A stretch of 9,610 nt of DNA from Pseudomonadota bacterium (GTDB lineage: Bacteria > Pseudomonadota > Gammaproteobacteria > Acidiferrobacterales > Acidiferrobacteraceae), in NCBI GenBank assembly GCA_021795255.1, contig JAJYPQ010000124.1:1-9610 (forward strand), written 5' to 3'. The position numbers were made by a program, and so were the translations under genes. Below are positions 1 through 7,009 of the stretch, in pieces. The stretch's first letter is position 1. Every line of letters starts with the position of its first letter. Under the pieces are notes generated by a model. The model was not told the DNA's origin, made no database searches, and saw only the letters and a list, made by a program, of their open reading frames with translations.

Positions 1-217
1 GAGTTATCTGCCGCTGCTTGCTCTTGGCGGGTCGCTTGCCGCAAAGCAAAGGCTCCCGGCTTCCGCCGGTACGCTCGGCGCCCACGGGCCGTTGTTCGTG
101 GGGCTGGTGGTGGGTGTGATCCTGCTTATCGGAGCCTTGAACTTCTTCCCGGCCTTGGGGCTTGGACCGATCGCCGAGCAGATGACTCACGTGCACGCGC
201 TCGCCGCGTCGAAATAA
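1..217 (+). CDS. kdpA: KdpA, K+-translocating subunit of the KdpFABC complex (C-terminal part only)
   Basis: This is the last 71 codons of an open frame that enters from the left edge (first full codon at 2, TAA at 215-217). The peptide begins SYLPLLALGGSLAAKQRLPA and includes GTLGAHGPLFVGLVV and ALNFFPALGLGPIAEQ. These are the hallmark last membrane segment and tail of KdpA, the subunit with the selectivity filter that binds and conducts K+ in the inner membrane. The hydrophobic stretch LFVGLVVGVILLIGALNFF is the final transmembrane helix. The stop lies nine bases before kdpB, in the standard kdpFABC order, so the genes are almost certainly co-transcribed. kdpF and the rest of kdpA are outside the window. 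The identification is firm, from both sequence and context. Confidence 0.95.
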   Translation, partial: SYLPLLALGGSLAAKQRLPASAGTLGAHGPLFVGLVVGVILLIGALNFFPALGLGPIAEQMTHVHALAASK

Positions 218-226
218 GGAGAGAGT

Positions 227-2302
227 ATGAACGCGAAAGCGGCACACGCAGTCCCGACCGTCGCCTGGGATCGTCTGGTGCAGGCGGCCCTGATTGACAG
301 TATCCGCAAGCTGAACCTCCGTCATCAGTTGCGCAATCCCGTCATGTTCGTGGTCTACGTCGGGTCGTGGCTGGTCCTGGCACTCTTTGTGCGTGACCTC
401 GTCATTCATAAGCCGGCGCTCGCCACCTTCACGGGCGTAGTCGATGTCTGGTTGTGGCTTACCTTGTTGTTCGCGAACTTCTCGGAGTCGTTGGCCGAGG
501 GGCAGGGCAAGGCGCAGGCCGCGAGCCTGCGGCAGGCCCGAAAGGAGGTGGAGGCCAAGCGTTTGCAGGAGGTGCGCCAAGACAGCCCCTTTGAAATGGT
601 GACGGGCCTGGCCCTGCGCCCGGGCGACCATGTCCTTGTGGGGGCTGGCGACATCATCCCCTCCGACGGTGAGGCAGTGCTCGGTGTCGCCTCGGTCGAT
701 GAAAGCGCGATCACAGGCGAGAGCGCGCCCGTCATCCGCGAGGGAGCCGGGGATCGCAGCGCCGTGACCGGCGGCACCAAGGTGTTGTCGGACTGGCTCG
801 TGGTGCGCATCACGGCGCAGCCGGGCGAGACCTTCCTCGATCGCATGATCACGATGGTGGAGGGTGCCTCACGCCGCAAAACGCCAAACGAGATTGCGCT
901 CGGCATCCTGCTTGTGGTGTTGACGCTCGTGTTTCTAGTCGTGACGATCACGCTGTTTCCGTTCTCATGGTACAGCGTGCATTACGCGGCGCATGCCGGT
1001 CGTGTGGTCGGTATCACGGTGCTGGTCGCCCTGCTCGTGTGCCTCATCCCGACGACTATAGGGGCATTGCTGCCGGCGATCGGCATTGCCGGCATCATGC
1101 GGCTTTTGCGCGCCAATGTCGTTGCGACCTCCGGCCGCGCCATCGAGGCCGCGGGCGACGTCGATGTGTTGTTTCTCGACAAGACCGGGACGATCACCTA
1201 TGGCAACCGCCAGGCGGCGGCGTTTCATGCTGTGACCGGGGTGGCTAAGGCGCGTCTTGCGGCGTGCGCCCGTCAGGCGTCGCTTGCCGACGGCACCCCC
1301 GAAGGCAAGAGCATCGTCACGCTCGCGGGCGCGCGTTTTCCACAAGAGATAGCGGCGGCAGGCGATACGAAAGGCGGGGTCCTGGTGCCGTTTAGCGCGG
1401 ACACCCGTATGAGTGGGGTTGATCTACCCGGACGGCAGATCCGCAAGGGCGCCCCCGACGCCATGCGCCAATGGGTGGCCAAGGCAGGCGGGACCTGGCC
1501 GGATGGCCTCGACCGCATAGTTGACAAGGTGGCTTCGGGTGGGGCGACACCGCTGGTTGTCTGCGAAGACGGTGTGGCCCTGGGGGTAGTCGAGCTCAAG
1601 GATATCGTGAAGAGCGGGATCCGCGAGCGGTTCGCGGCCCTGCGTACCATGGGCATCCGCACGGTCATGGTCACCGGCGACAACCCGCTTACCGCGCGCG
1701 CCATCGCCACCGAGGCCGGGGTCGATGACTTTATCGCCGAGGCCAAGCCCGAGGCCAAGCTCGCGCGTATCCAGGAATATCACAAGGAAGGGCATATGGT
1801 GGCCATGACCGGCGACGGGACGAACGATGCCCCGGCGCTTGCCCAGGCCGATGTGGCGCTGTGTATGGCAAGCGGCACGCAGGCGGCGCGCGAGGCCGCG
1901 AACATGGTGGACCTCGACTCCAATCCGACCAAACTTTTGGAGATCGTCGGGATCGGCAAGCAGCTTTTGATCACGCGCGGGTCGCTCACGACCTTTAGTG
2001 TCGCAAACGACGTCGCCAAGTATTTCGCGATCATCCCGGCGGCCTTTGTCAGCACCTACCCGGCGCTCGGCGCGCTCAACATCATGCATTTAAGCTCCCC
2101 CACGCACGCGATCCTGGCGGCAGTGATCTTCAATGCCATGATTATCCCGCTTCTGATACCGCTTGCCCTGCGCGGCGTCCGCTACCGGGCGGCCGCGGCC
2201 AAGGATCTGTTGCGTCGCAACATTTGGATATACGGGGTGGGCGGCATCATCGCGCCGTTCGTGGGCATAAAACTCATCGATATGTTTTTGACATGGATAT
2301 AG
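227..2302 (+). CDS. kdpB: KdpB, P-type ATPase subunit of the K+ uptake complex
   Basis: KdpB hydrolyses ATP to drive high-affinity K+ import through KdpA in the inner membrane. It has 691 residues, slightly longer than the E. coli protein (about 682). Visible family marks, in order: N-terminal helices around [16 protein letters not shown] and [13 protein letters not shown]; the actuator-domain TGES loop at residues 163-166; helix 4 with the [16 protein letters not shown] signature; the phosphorylated aspartate D318 in DKTGTIT; the nucleotide-binding KGAPDAM at about residue 407; the hinge motif [11 protein letters not shown] from residue 528; and the membrane-buried D595 and K598 in ANDVAKYF, matching the charged pair that couples KdpB to KdpA. 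S166 of TGES is the serine known as an inhibitory phosphorylation site in E. coli. The start is set by AAGGAG at 216-221, five bases before ATG. No frameshift or missing key residue is seen. Confidence 0.99.
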   Translation: MNAKAAHAVPTVAWDRLVQAALIDSIRKLNLRHQLRNPVMFVVYVGSWLVLALFVRDLVIHKPALATFTGVVDVWLWLTLLFANFSESLAEGQGKAQAASLRQARKEVEAKRLQEVRQDSPFEMVTGLALRPGDHVLVGAGDIIPSDGEAVLGVASVDESAITGESAPVIREGAGDRSAVTGGTKVLSDWLVVRITAQPGETFLDRMITMVEGASRRKTPNEIALGILLVVLTLVFLVVTITLFPFSWYSVHYAAHAGRVVGITVLVALLVCLIPTTIGALLPAIGIAGIMRLLRANVVATSGRAIEAAGDVDVLFLDKTGTITYGNRQAAAFHAVTGVAKARLAACARQASLADGTPEGKSIVTLAGARFPQEIAAAGDTKGGVLVPFSADTRMSGVDLPGRQIRKGAPDAMRQWVAKAGGTWPDGLDRIVDKVASGGATPLVVCEDGVALGVVELKDIVKSGIRERFAALRTMGIRTVMVTGDNPLTARAIATEAGVDDFIAEAKPEAKLARIQEYHKEGHMVAMTGDGTNDAPALAQADVALCMASGTQAAREAANMVDLDSNPTKLLEIVGIGKQLLITRGSLTTFSVANDVAKYFAIIPAAFVSTYPALGALNIMHLSSPTHAILAAVIFNAMIIPLLIPLALRGVRYRAAAAKDLLRRNIWIYGVGGIIAPFVGIKLIDMFLTWI

Positions 2303-2313
2303 GAGGGGTGATG

Positions 2314-2904
2314 ATGGCGCGCGACATAAGAACGGCGGTCGTATTGTTTCTTGTTTTCGCGGTTGTGACCGGGCTTATGTATCCGCTTGCCATGACCGGC
2401 ATAGGCCAGCTCCTGTTTGCGCGCCAGGCCAATGGGTCGCTGATACGCGTCCATGGGCGGGTCGTGGGATCGGCGCTCATCGGGCAATACTTCCGGGGCC
2501 CAGGCATGTTCTGGAGTCGCCCGTCGGCGACTTCGCCCGTGCCCTATGATGCCGAGGCCTCGAGCGCATCAAACGTGGGCCCCGACAATCCCGTGCTGCG
2601 CATGCACGTGGCGGCGCGGGTCGCGGCGTTGCATAAGGCCGATCCGGGAGAGAGGGGGCTGGTACCGATCGATCTTGTCACCTCATCGGCCTCGGGGCTC
2701 GATCCCGACATCAGTATTGCCGCCGCCCGCTATCAGGTGGCGCGTGTGGCGCATGTCACCAAGATCCCCCGGGCGCGGTTGGATGCGCTCATAAAACGCT
2801 ATACCACGCCCCGTTCGCTCGGTGTGCTCGGCGAGCCCGTGGTTAACGTGGTGCGGCTCGATCTTGCCTTATGGCAGATGCAAGGCGGCCACTTCCGGCA
2901 ATGA
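2314..2904 (+). CDS. kdpC: KdpC, accessory subunit of the K+ uptake ATPase
   Basis: KdpC is a single-span inner-membrane protein with a periplasmic domain that stabilises the KdpFABC complex. The 196-residue product has one N-terminal membrane segment (VVLFLVFAVVTGLMYPLA). It then shows family blocks QANGSLI, GSALIGQYF, SRPSATSPVPYDAEASSASN, the ASGLDPDIS block and the C-terminal GEPVVNVVRLDLAL. The length matches the family (about 190). The frame stays open upstream to 2224 inside kdpB, but AGGAGG at 2301-2306 points to ATG 2314 (seven-base spacing) or ATG 2311 (four-base spacing, one residue longer). I chose 2314. The Shine-Dalgarno overlaps the last bases of the kdpB stop, a tight operon junction that suggests translational coupling. 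No kdpD or kdpE follows. Confidence 0.97.
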   Translation: MARDIRTAVVLFLVFAVVTGLMYPLAMTGIGQLLFARQANGSLIRVHGRVVGSALIGQYFRGPGMFWSRPSATSPVPYDAEASSASNVGPDNPVLRMHVAARVAALHKADPGERGLVPIDLVTSSASGLDPDISIAAARYQVARVAHVTKIPRARLDALIKRYTTPRSLGVLGEPVVNVVRLDLALWQMQGGHFRQ

Positions 2905-2928
2905 ACGCCGTCCGTTGGGCAGGGCCGT

Positions 2929-2953
2929 GGCCGGCAGGGTGCGGCCTCTTTTT
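2929..2953 (+). terminator. probable Rho-independent terminator after kdpC
   Basis: GGCCG (2929-2933) pairs with CGGCC (2942-2946) across an eight-base loop, followed by TCTTTTTAT. GGCCG at 2923-2927 could pair with the same right arm. The stem is short but GC-only and has a T-run, and it lies 25 bases after the kdpC stop. It plausibly ends the kdp transcript. Confidence 0.45.
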
Positions 2954-3322
2954 ATGACTCTTAAACGTGGGGATCGAACGGCTGGCCACGTTCCCGGTTC
3001 CTTTGATGGTAAGCGCGCCCGCCGAGCCTCTGGGGTTGCATGCCGCAATCCGTATGGCTTTACGGCCCCGATCTTGCGCTCGCGCTACCGGCCTTAGGGC
3101 CGTCTCAGTGGGACGCCGGCCTCCGCGAGCGACCGCGCCCGCATAGCGGCGACCTCATGTCGGTTACCGTGGCGTCTAGCGAGAACAGCGACGCACGTGG
3201 TCCACGCCGCTGCGATTCGCCCCCATGGCGCGTCTGCCAAATCCGAGAGAGGGCACACATTAAAGATCGCACGACAAGCCGCGGGGCGCGCGTGAAAGGA
3301 TCGCGGGCGCGCACCATTTCCT
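2954..3322. other. gene-poor spacer between kdpC and the hydrolase terminator
   Basis: I see no convincing gene here on either strand. The open frames lack ribosome binding sites and resemble no family I know. I looked specifically for the start of KdpD (its N-terminal Walker motif region) and found nothing like it. The stretch stays GC-rich. Confidence 0.5.
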
Positions 3323-3362
3323 AAAAAAGGCCTCGCGGGCCCATCAAGACCCGCGGGGCCTT
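3323..3362 (-). terminator. strong Rho-independent terminator of the hydrolase gene
   Basis: Arms at 3327-3339 and 3350-3362 form a 13-bp stem with one G-T wobble around a ten-base loop. On the minus strand the hairpin is followed by a run of six U (plus-strand A-run 3323-3328). It sits five bases after the stop of the minus-strand hydrolase gene and is the clearest terminator in the window. Confidence 0.9.
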
Positions 3363-3367
3363 GCCGG

Positions 3368-4084
3368 TCAGGCGAAGATCTCGGCAAAGAAGCCGAGCAT
3401 CGCCTGCCAGCTCCGCTTGGCCGCCGTCGCGTTGTAAGCAAACCCCTTTTCTGGTTGGTTGCCCGCGCCAGGATTGGTGAAGCTATGTACAGCGCTGCTA
3501 TATTGCACGAACTGCCAGTCGGCATTCGCCTTGCGCATCTCGTCTTGGAAGGCCGCCACTTCGGCCGGTGGTACAAAGGGGTCTTCGGCGCCGTGGAGGG
3601 CTAAAATCTTGGCCTTAAGGGTCTTCGCCGCGGCCGGGGTTTGTGTGTTCAGGCCACCATGAAAGGTGACCACACCCTTGATGTCGGCGCCGGAGCGCGC
3701 AAGCTCGAGGGCGCAGGTGCCGCCAAAGCAAAAGCCGATGGCGGCGACCCGACCGTCGCACAGCGGTTGGGCGCGTAGCGCCGTCAGCGCCGCCGTGGCC
3801 CGCTGGCGCATCAGCGCCCGATCACCCCCCCGATAGTGATTGGCATTCTCCGCCGCTTCTCCCATGGAGGTCGGCCGCTTGCCCTTGCCGAAGATATCTG
3901 CGGCAAGCGCGATGTAGCCGGCCTTGGCGAGATCATCGCACGCCGCCTTTTCATGGTCGGCCACCCCCATCCATTCGTGGAACACAAGAACGCCGGGACG
4001 TTTTTTGGGGTGGGACTGCTCTACCGCGAGGTAACCTTCAAGGGTAGTGCTGCCGTCTTTGTATTCGAACGTTGAACCGGTCAT
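3368..4084 (-). CDS. dienelactone hydrolase family protein (alpha/beta hydrolase)
   Basis: The 238-residue protein fits the dienelactone hydrolase family (carboxymethylenebutenolidase-like), cytosolic serine-hydrolase-fold enzymes that use a cysteine nucleophile. The catalytic triad is visible: C119 in the nucleophile elbow GFCFGGT, D168 in HGAEDPFVPP, and H200 in AVHSFTNP. E37 in VFHEWMG matches the glutamate that interacts with the nucleophile in the family. No signal peptide or membrane segment is present. The start is supported by GGAGGG (4091-4096, minus strand) six bases before ATG. The gene is monocistronic, with its own strong terminator and a candidate promoter. The true substrate is unknown: no chloroaromatic-degradation genes are nearby, so a general role in hydrolysing lactones or esters is as likely as a catabolic one. 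Confidence 0.93.
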   Translation of the reverse strand: MTGSTFEYKDGSTTLEGYLAVEQSHPKKRPGVLVFHEWMGVADHEKAACDDLAKAGYIALAADIFGKGKRPTSMGEAAENANHYRGGDRALMRQRATAALTALRAQPLCDGRVAAIGFCFGGTCALELARSGADIKGVVTFHGGLNTQTPAAAKTLKAKILALHGAEDPFVPPAEVAAFQDEMRKANADWQFVQYSSAVHSFTNPGAGNQPEKGFAYNATAAKRSWQAMLGFFAEIFA

Positions 4085-4108
4085 GGATGTCCCTCCAGTG
4101 AAAACGCC

Positions 4109-4138
4109 AGTATACCGTAGGCGCTAACCGGTGAAGAG
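4109..4138 (-). promoter_or_regulatory. candidate promoter of the hydrolase gene
   Basis: On the minus strand TATACT (4109-4114) is a good -10 element about 25 bases before the ATG. The -35 at the right distance, TCTTCA, matches only half of the consensus. It would give a very short leader. This is a prediction only. Confidence 0.35.
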
Positions 4139-5008
4139 AGGCCTTCTGGTGGCACGTTGGGTTGAGCCGTAAAACTTCCCCTTATGACCTGCCCTGGCTG
4201 TCGATAAAGTTGAGCGGCAGAAATAACGCGCCAGGGGATGGGGCGCCGGATAGGAAAATAAAAGCCGGTGGGCGGACAGCGTGCCATTACCAGTGTAAGC
4301 GGTGGCGAGCTCATGGCGAAGGGCGCCGCTCACGAGCAGGAGCTGTCGGTCCTGGCCCCGCAGCCCAGTTCAAAACAAGGGAATCCAAGGACTTTAGTGA
4401 CGGGAACGTCCGAATATCACCTGTTAGTCCGTCGTCATACGCCTCTTAAGGTACGCCATAATCGGGACTCACCCATAAAAACATTAGAGACGGGGATTAG
4501 AAACATCTTAATCATTTCGATGGCATGGTCCGCCTCACAAAACAGAATCGTCGCCTGTAAAGCATTACGCGTTCACATGTGCCTAATAAAACATATGACG
4601 GACCTTTCCAGCCGGATGGTCACTTAGTGCATTCATCATGCCGAAACTTTCGAACACTACATGACGGCCTGCAAACGTAAGTTCATGTGCATCACTTGTA
4701 AGACTCCATACTGTTGTGACAAAGCAAGAAACTATATGGCTAACGAAGCATCGACATAAGACTTTTCGGCCAGCTGCCTTCTGTAGAGGCTTGCCGTCAA
4801 GTGGCCGCTGCTTAACCAAAGATGACGTAAAAGCGTTGTGAGAAAGTGACTGATATAGGCCAGGTCTAGTCACCGGTTACGCTCAAAAAGTCGGCGGTCG
4901 CATCATGCAAAACGGATATCTTGGCAGTCCGGTACGGGCCAATACGGTCGCAGCAGATTATCTTGAAGTCGAGAGCGGGTGTGACGGGGAAAGACGGCTG
5001 GCAGCGCA
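4139..5008. other. AT-richer stretch without a convincing gene
   Basis: About 870 bases separate the hydrolase promoter from vapC. In sample lines the base composition falls to roughly 43-50% GC, against about 70% in a sampled kdpB line. Open frames exist on both strands (for example 4583-4873 minus, 96 codons, GTG start), but none has a Shine-Dalgarno or a family motif I recognise. No tRNA, CRISPR array or clear long inverted repeat is seen. It may be decayed acquired DNA. Confidence 0.45.
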
Positions 5009-5404
5009 TCATGGCCGTAGAACACTCAGACTCAGATCCTTTTCGATCGGGTCAAAGTCCCGATCAGTATGCAGCAAGCTACGCCGATTCTGGATACAAA
5101 AGGAACCGATCATTACGTCAATGATCTTGCGCATCGTCACCAGAGCCCGGCGCAGTTTCCGATAATTCTTGGCGCTAAGAAGTGCCATTTTCTGGCCAAG
5201 CATCGGATGGAGCTCCACAGTATCTAGAAGTCTCTGCGCTTTGCGAAAGTCAGTATCGCGGCGAAATCCTTGCAAAACAGCTGTAAAAATAATATCCAAA
5301 ATGATCAAAAGTTCGCGCGACGAAAGTGGGTCGAGCAGATCCGTATGAGGACTCGCGATGCCATTGAAGTAGTCGATACAGACGCTGGTATCGACAACAA
5401 TCAT
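5009..5404 (-). CDS. vapC: VapC-type PIN-domain toxin lacking one catalytic acidic residue
   Basis: VapC toxins are PIN-domain Mg2+-dependent RNases that act on tRNA or rRNA and are held inactive by VapB. The 131-residue protein has D5 in VVDTSVCIDYF, the family block VLQGFRRDTDF (residues 43-53), KNYRKLRR, D96 in RKIIDVMIGSFC and the C-terminal LLHTDRDFDP with D114 and D116. The length is normal. At residue 42 the usual glutamate of the TEVLQGF block is alanine (TAVLQGF, codon GCT), so the four-acid metal site appears incomplete. The start overlaps the vapB stop by four bases (ATGA), the usual arrangement for coupled translation. It is clearly a VapC family member. Whether it is an active RNase is doubtful from sequence. 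Confidence 0.92.
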   Translation of the reverse strand: MIVVDTSVCIDYFNGIASPHTDLLDPLSSRELLIILDIIFTAVLQGFRRDTDFRKAQRLLDTVELHPMLGQKMALLSAKNYRKLRRALVTMRKIIDVMIGSFCIQNRRSLLHTDRDFDPIEKDLSLSVLRP

Positions 5405-5595
5405 GCATCGCGCCGCACGCGGTCGAGATCGCTGTCCCAGTGAAGCTTGCCCCGTGCCGTGCGGATCTTCTGCTGGCTTGCCATTTTTACAGAAAAGTCT
5501 AGCCCCGCTTCCACAACCTCGCGTTTGGTTTTATAGCCGATGACCTTGAGCGCTTGTGACATAAGGTTATCCCGAATGACGATGTTGGTGCGCAT
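5401..5595 (-). CDS. vapB: VapB-family antitoxin
   Basis: The 64-residue antitoxin starts MRTNIVIRDNLMSQALKVIG and continues with KTKREVVEAGL, the pattern of short VapB antitoxins whose N-terminal half forms a ribbon-helix-helix-like DNA-binding dimer. The C-terminal part (ARGKLHWDSDLDRVR) matches the tail that wraps around the toxin. ATG 5595 is chosen over an upstream in-frame TTG at 5607 because GGAGG (5601-5605, minus strand) lies five bases before it and the family begins MRTNIVI. It is followed directly by vapC with a four-base overlap. A promoter and an inverted repeat lie just upstream, fitting autorepression by the VapBC complex. Confidence 0.93.
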   Translation of the reverse strand: MRTNIVIRDNLMSQALKVIGYKTKREVVEAGLDFSVKMASQQKIRTARGKLHWDSDLDRVRRDA

Positions 5596-5606
5596 GGATG
5601 CCTCCA

Positions 5607-5635
5607 ATGTGTAGTGCTGGCGTAGTTATACACAT
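5607..5635. promoter_or_regulatory. candidate VapB(C) operator, 7-bp inverted repeat
   Basis: ATGTGTA (5607-5613) and TACACAT (5629-5635) form a perfect inverted repeat with a 15-base spacer. One arm overlaps the -10 box and the other lies next to the Shine-Dalgarno. The place fits an autoregulatory operator; binding is inferred. Confidence 0.5.
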
Positions 5636-5653
5636 CAGAGCAGAACCCGGCAA
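5625..5653 (-). promoter_or_regulatory. vapBC promoter
   Basis: Minus strand: -35 TTGCCG (5648-5653) and -10 TATAAC (5625-5630), separated by exactly 17 bases. The -10 sits about 30 bases upstream of the vapB ATG. Confidence 0.6.
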
Positions 5654-6179
5654 ACTCCCTAAAAGATTCCCGCGTAACCCTGAGATAAATGGTAATCGGC
5701 AGGAGACACGCGGCGTTGTCACTTCGTAGCGCGCATTGGGGACGTTCATTTTGAAGGGGATCGGACGAGGGTAGGGAATGGCCGTTTAGAGTTGAAAGTG
5801 TGATTTTGCCGATTTGGGAAGCGGCCGTTCAGCGCGGGTTTTCGGCTAGCGCGGGTGTCCCATCCCAATCGGTCGCCAGACCCATTCCGAGCTAGCGGCA
5901 GCAACGGCGAAAGAAGTGCCGGTAGGGCGCGCAACCTTAGTCAGCGGGTTGTCGGCCAATGCTGCAGGTGGCGTTGGTTAAGCTTAAAGGGCTGGCGTTG
6001 GGCAGGCTTCCGGTATCGGCGCAGCACCGTGCTTGGATGACTTATTTTTTCGGCATCGTAGGGCTAGCATCCGACCCATTGTGGCCGGTTGCCGTTCGCG
6101 TCACCTTGGGCCGGTCGATCATTTGTGCGGCAGTCGCCATTCGCGTTTTCCGCGTACTTGCAGGGCGGCGATTGCCGGG
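5654..6179. other. spacer between the two toxin-antitoxin modules
   Basis: This divergent region holds no gene I can support; its short open frames have neither good starts nor family motifs. A loose motif GCC(G/A)TT(C/T) occurs as two pairs: 5781 and 5824 (43 bases apart), and 6091 and 6136 (45 bases apart, both followed by CGCG). The sequence has the look of decayed or intergenic-repeat DNA. Confidence 0.4.
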
Positions 6180-6207
6180 ATCTTTACTATTGACATATAG
6201 TAAAGAT
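6180..6207. promoter_or_regulatory. operator palindrome 1 of the AbrB/PIN module
   Basis: ATCTTTACTAT (6180-6190) and ATAGTAAAGAT (6197-6207) are a perfect 11-bp inverted repeat with a six-base spacer. The spacer carries most of the -35 hexamer, so a bound repressor would block the promoter. Confidence 0.75.
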
Positions 6208-6218
6208 TCTCCTATCTT
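6190..6218 (+). promoter_or_regulatory. promoter of the AbrB/PIN module
   Basis: A consensus -35 TTGACA (6190-6195) is followed after 17 bases by TATCTT (6213-6218, four of six -10 positions). Transcription would start near 6225, about 25 bases before the GTG start. Confidence 0.7.
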
Positions 6219-6241
6219 TACCTAATACTAAAAGGTAAAGA
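6215..6241. promoter_or_regulatory. operator palindrome 2 of the AbrB/PIN module
   Basis: TCTTTACCT (6215-6223) and AGGTAAAGA (6233-6241) form a 9-bp inverted repeat with a nine-base spacer. Its half-site shares TCTTTAC with palindrome 1. It covers the predicted transcription start, and its right arm overlaps the Shine-Dalgarno. Confidence 0.7.
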
Positions 6242-6250
6242 GGTCGCGCC

Positions 6251-6493
6251 GTGCCGCTGCTCAGCCTAAAACGTCAGATTACGATACCGAAAGACGTCTG
6301 TGACCGTCTCCATGTTCAACCCGGTGACGAGGTCGATATTTTCGAGCACGAAGGTCGAGTCACTCTTATCAAGAAGCGCAAGGACGCAAGCCGTGGGGTG
6401 CTCAAACACTTGAAAGCCGATCGTCGGTGCTCCGATGAGGAGTCCTTGATCGACACCGTCGCATCGAGACGGTCGTCTTCTGCCAAAAGCTAG
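6251..6493 (+). CDS. AbrB/SpoVT (MazE-like) antitoxin of a PIN toxin module
   Basis: The 80-residue protein opens with LSLKRQITIPKDVCDRLHVQ and then PGDEVDIFEHEGRVTLIKK, the swapped-hairpin AbrB DNA-binding domain (about residues 3-43) found in many antitoxins. The rest is a charged, probably flexible tail likely to bind the toxin. GTG at 6251 is chosen because AGAGG (6239-6243) lies seven bases upstream and the domain starts at once. The next gene, a PIN toxin, begins 11 bases after the TAG, so the two form an operon. Two palindromes and a strong promoter directly upstream fit negative autoregulation. The family assignment is secure. The pairing with the toxin rests on position and on the common AbrB-PIN combination. 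Confidence 0.9.
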   Translation: MPLLSLKRQITIPKDVCDRLHVQPGDEVDIFEHEGRVTLIKKRKDASRGVLKHLKADRRCSDEESLIDTVASRRSSSAKS

Positions 6494-6504
6494 AGGCGCG
6501 CTGC

Positions 6505-6939
6505 GTGATCGGGATCGACACGAATGTCTTGTTGCGGTGGGTTCTGCATGACGACGAAGAACAAGCCGCGCGCGCTCGGAAGGTTTTTGAAGGCGCCGAG
6601 TCCATATTGATCACGGATATCGTGCTGGTTGAGACGGTATGGACCCTTAGAGGTAAGCGCTATAAAGCCACGAAGGAAGACATTCAGGCGCTCGTCATAA
6701 GTCTACTGGAAGAGCCTAATATGGTTTTTGAAAGCAAACAGGTGATCTGGTCGGCGCTTAATGATTTTGTGGCCAATAAACCTGTGAAAATAGCCAAGGA
6801 CACGAAAACCGCGGATTTGGCGGATGCGCTGATCGTAAACAAGACGAAGAGGGCGGCCAGAGACAGGCGTCTAACCTACCAGGGCACCTACACCTTCGAC
6901 CGGGCCGAATTGCGGATCGATGGGACCATAAAGGCTTAA
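6505..6939 (+). CDS. PIN-domain toxin (VapC-like ribonuclease)
   Basis: This 144-residue PIN protein is probably an Mg2+-dependent RNase toxin. The metal-binding acids are in place: D5 in IGIDTNVLLRW, E43 in DIVLVETVWTL, D104 and D107 in ADLADALI, and D132 in TYTFDRAEL near the C-terminus. The TFD ending is typical of the VapC subfamily paired with AbrB-type antitoxins. GTG at 6505 is supported by AGAGG (6492-6496) eight bases before it; that site overlaps the antitoxin stop. Its middle part (residues 84-120) is lysine-rich. Unlike the toxin at 5009-5404, no catalytic residue is missing, so this module is likely functional. Its RNA target cannot be told from sequence. Confidence 0.92.
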   Translation: MIGIDTNVLLRWVLHDDEEQAARARKVFEGAESILITDIVLVETVWTLRGKRYKATKEDIQALVISLLEEPNMVFESKQVIWSALNDFVANKPVKIAKDTKTADLADALIVNKTKRAARDRRLTYQGTYTFDRAELRIDGTIKA

Positions 6940-7009
6940 ATTAGGGAATAACACGCACAGATAGATTCAGAATTATGTGGTGGAGCAACGCCGGGTCCGG
7001 GTTTATATT

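Noticed and set aside
406..2089. Long open frames on the minus strand opposite kdpB
   Set aside because: Shadows of the high-GC kdpB coding sequence; the plus frame has full family motifs.
2224..2313. Upstream extension of kdpC inside kdpB
   Set aside because: The family starts shortly before the membrane segment, and AGGAGG at 2301-2306 serves the ATGs at 2311/2314.
2954..3322. Possible kdpD fragment after kdpC
   Set aside because: No KdpD motif found in any frame I read.
4486..4503. A sequence resembling a CRISPR repeat end (GACGGGGATTAGAAAC)
   Set aside because: Only one copy; no second repeat or spacer periodicity nearby and no cas genes.
4583..4873. Minus-strand open frame of 96 codons
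   Set aside because: GTG start without Shine-Dalgarno, no recognised family. The last part looks protein-like but is not enough to call a gene.
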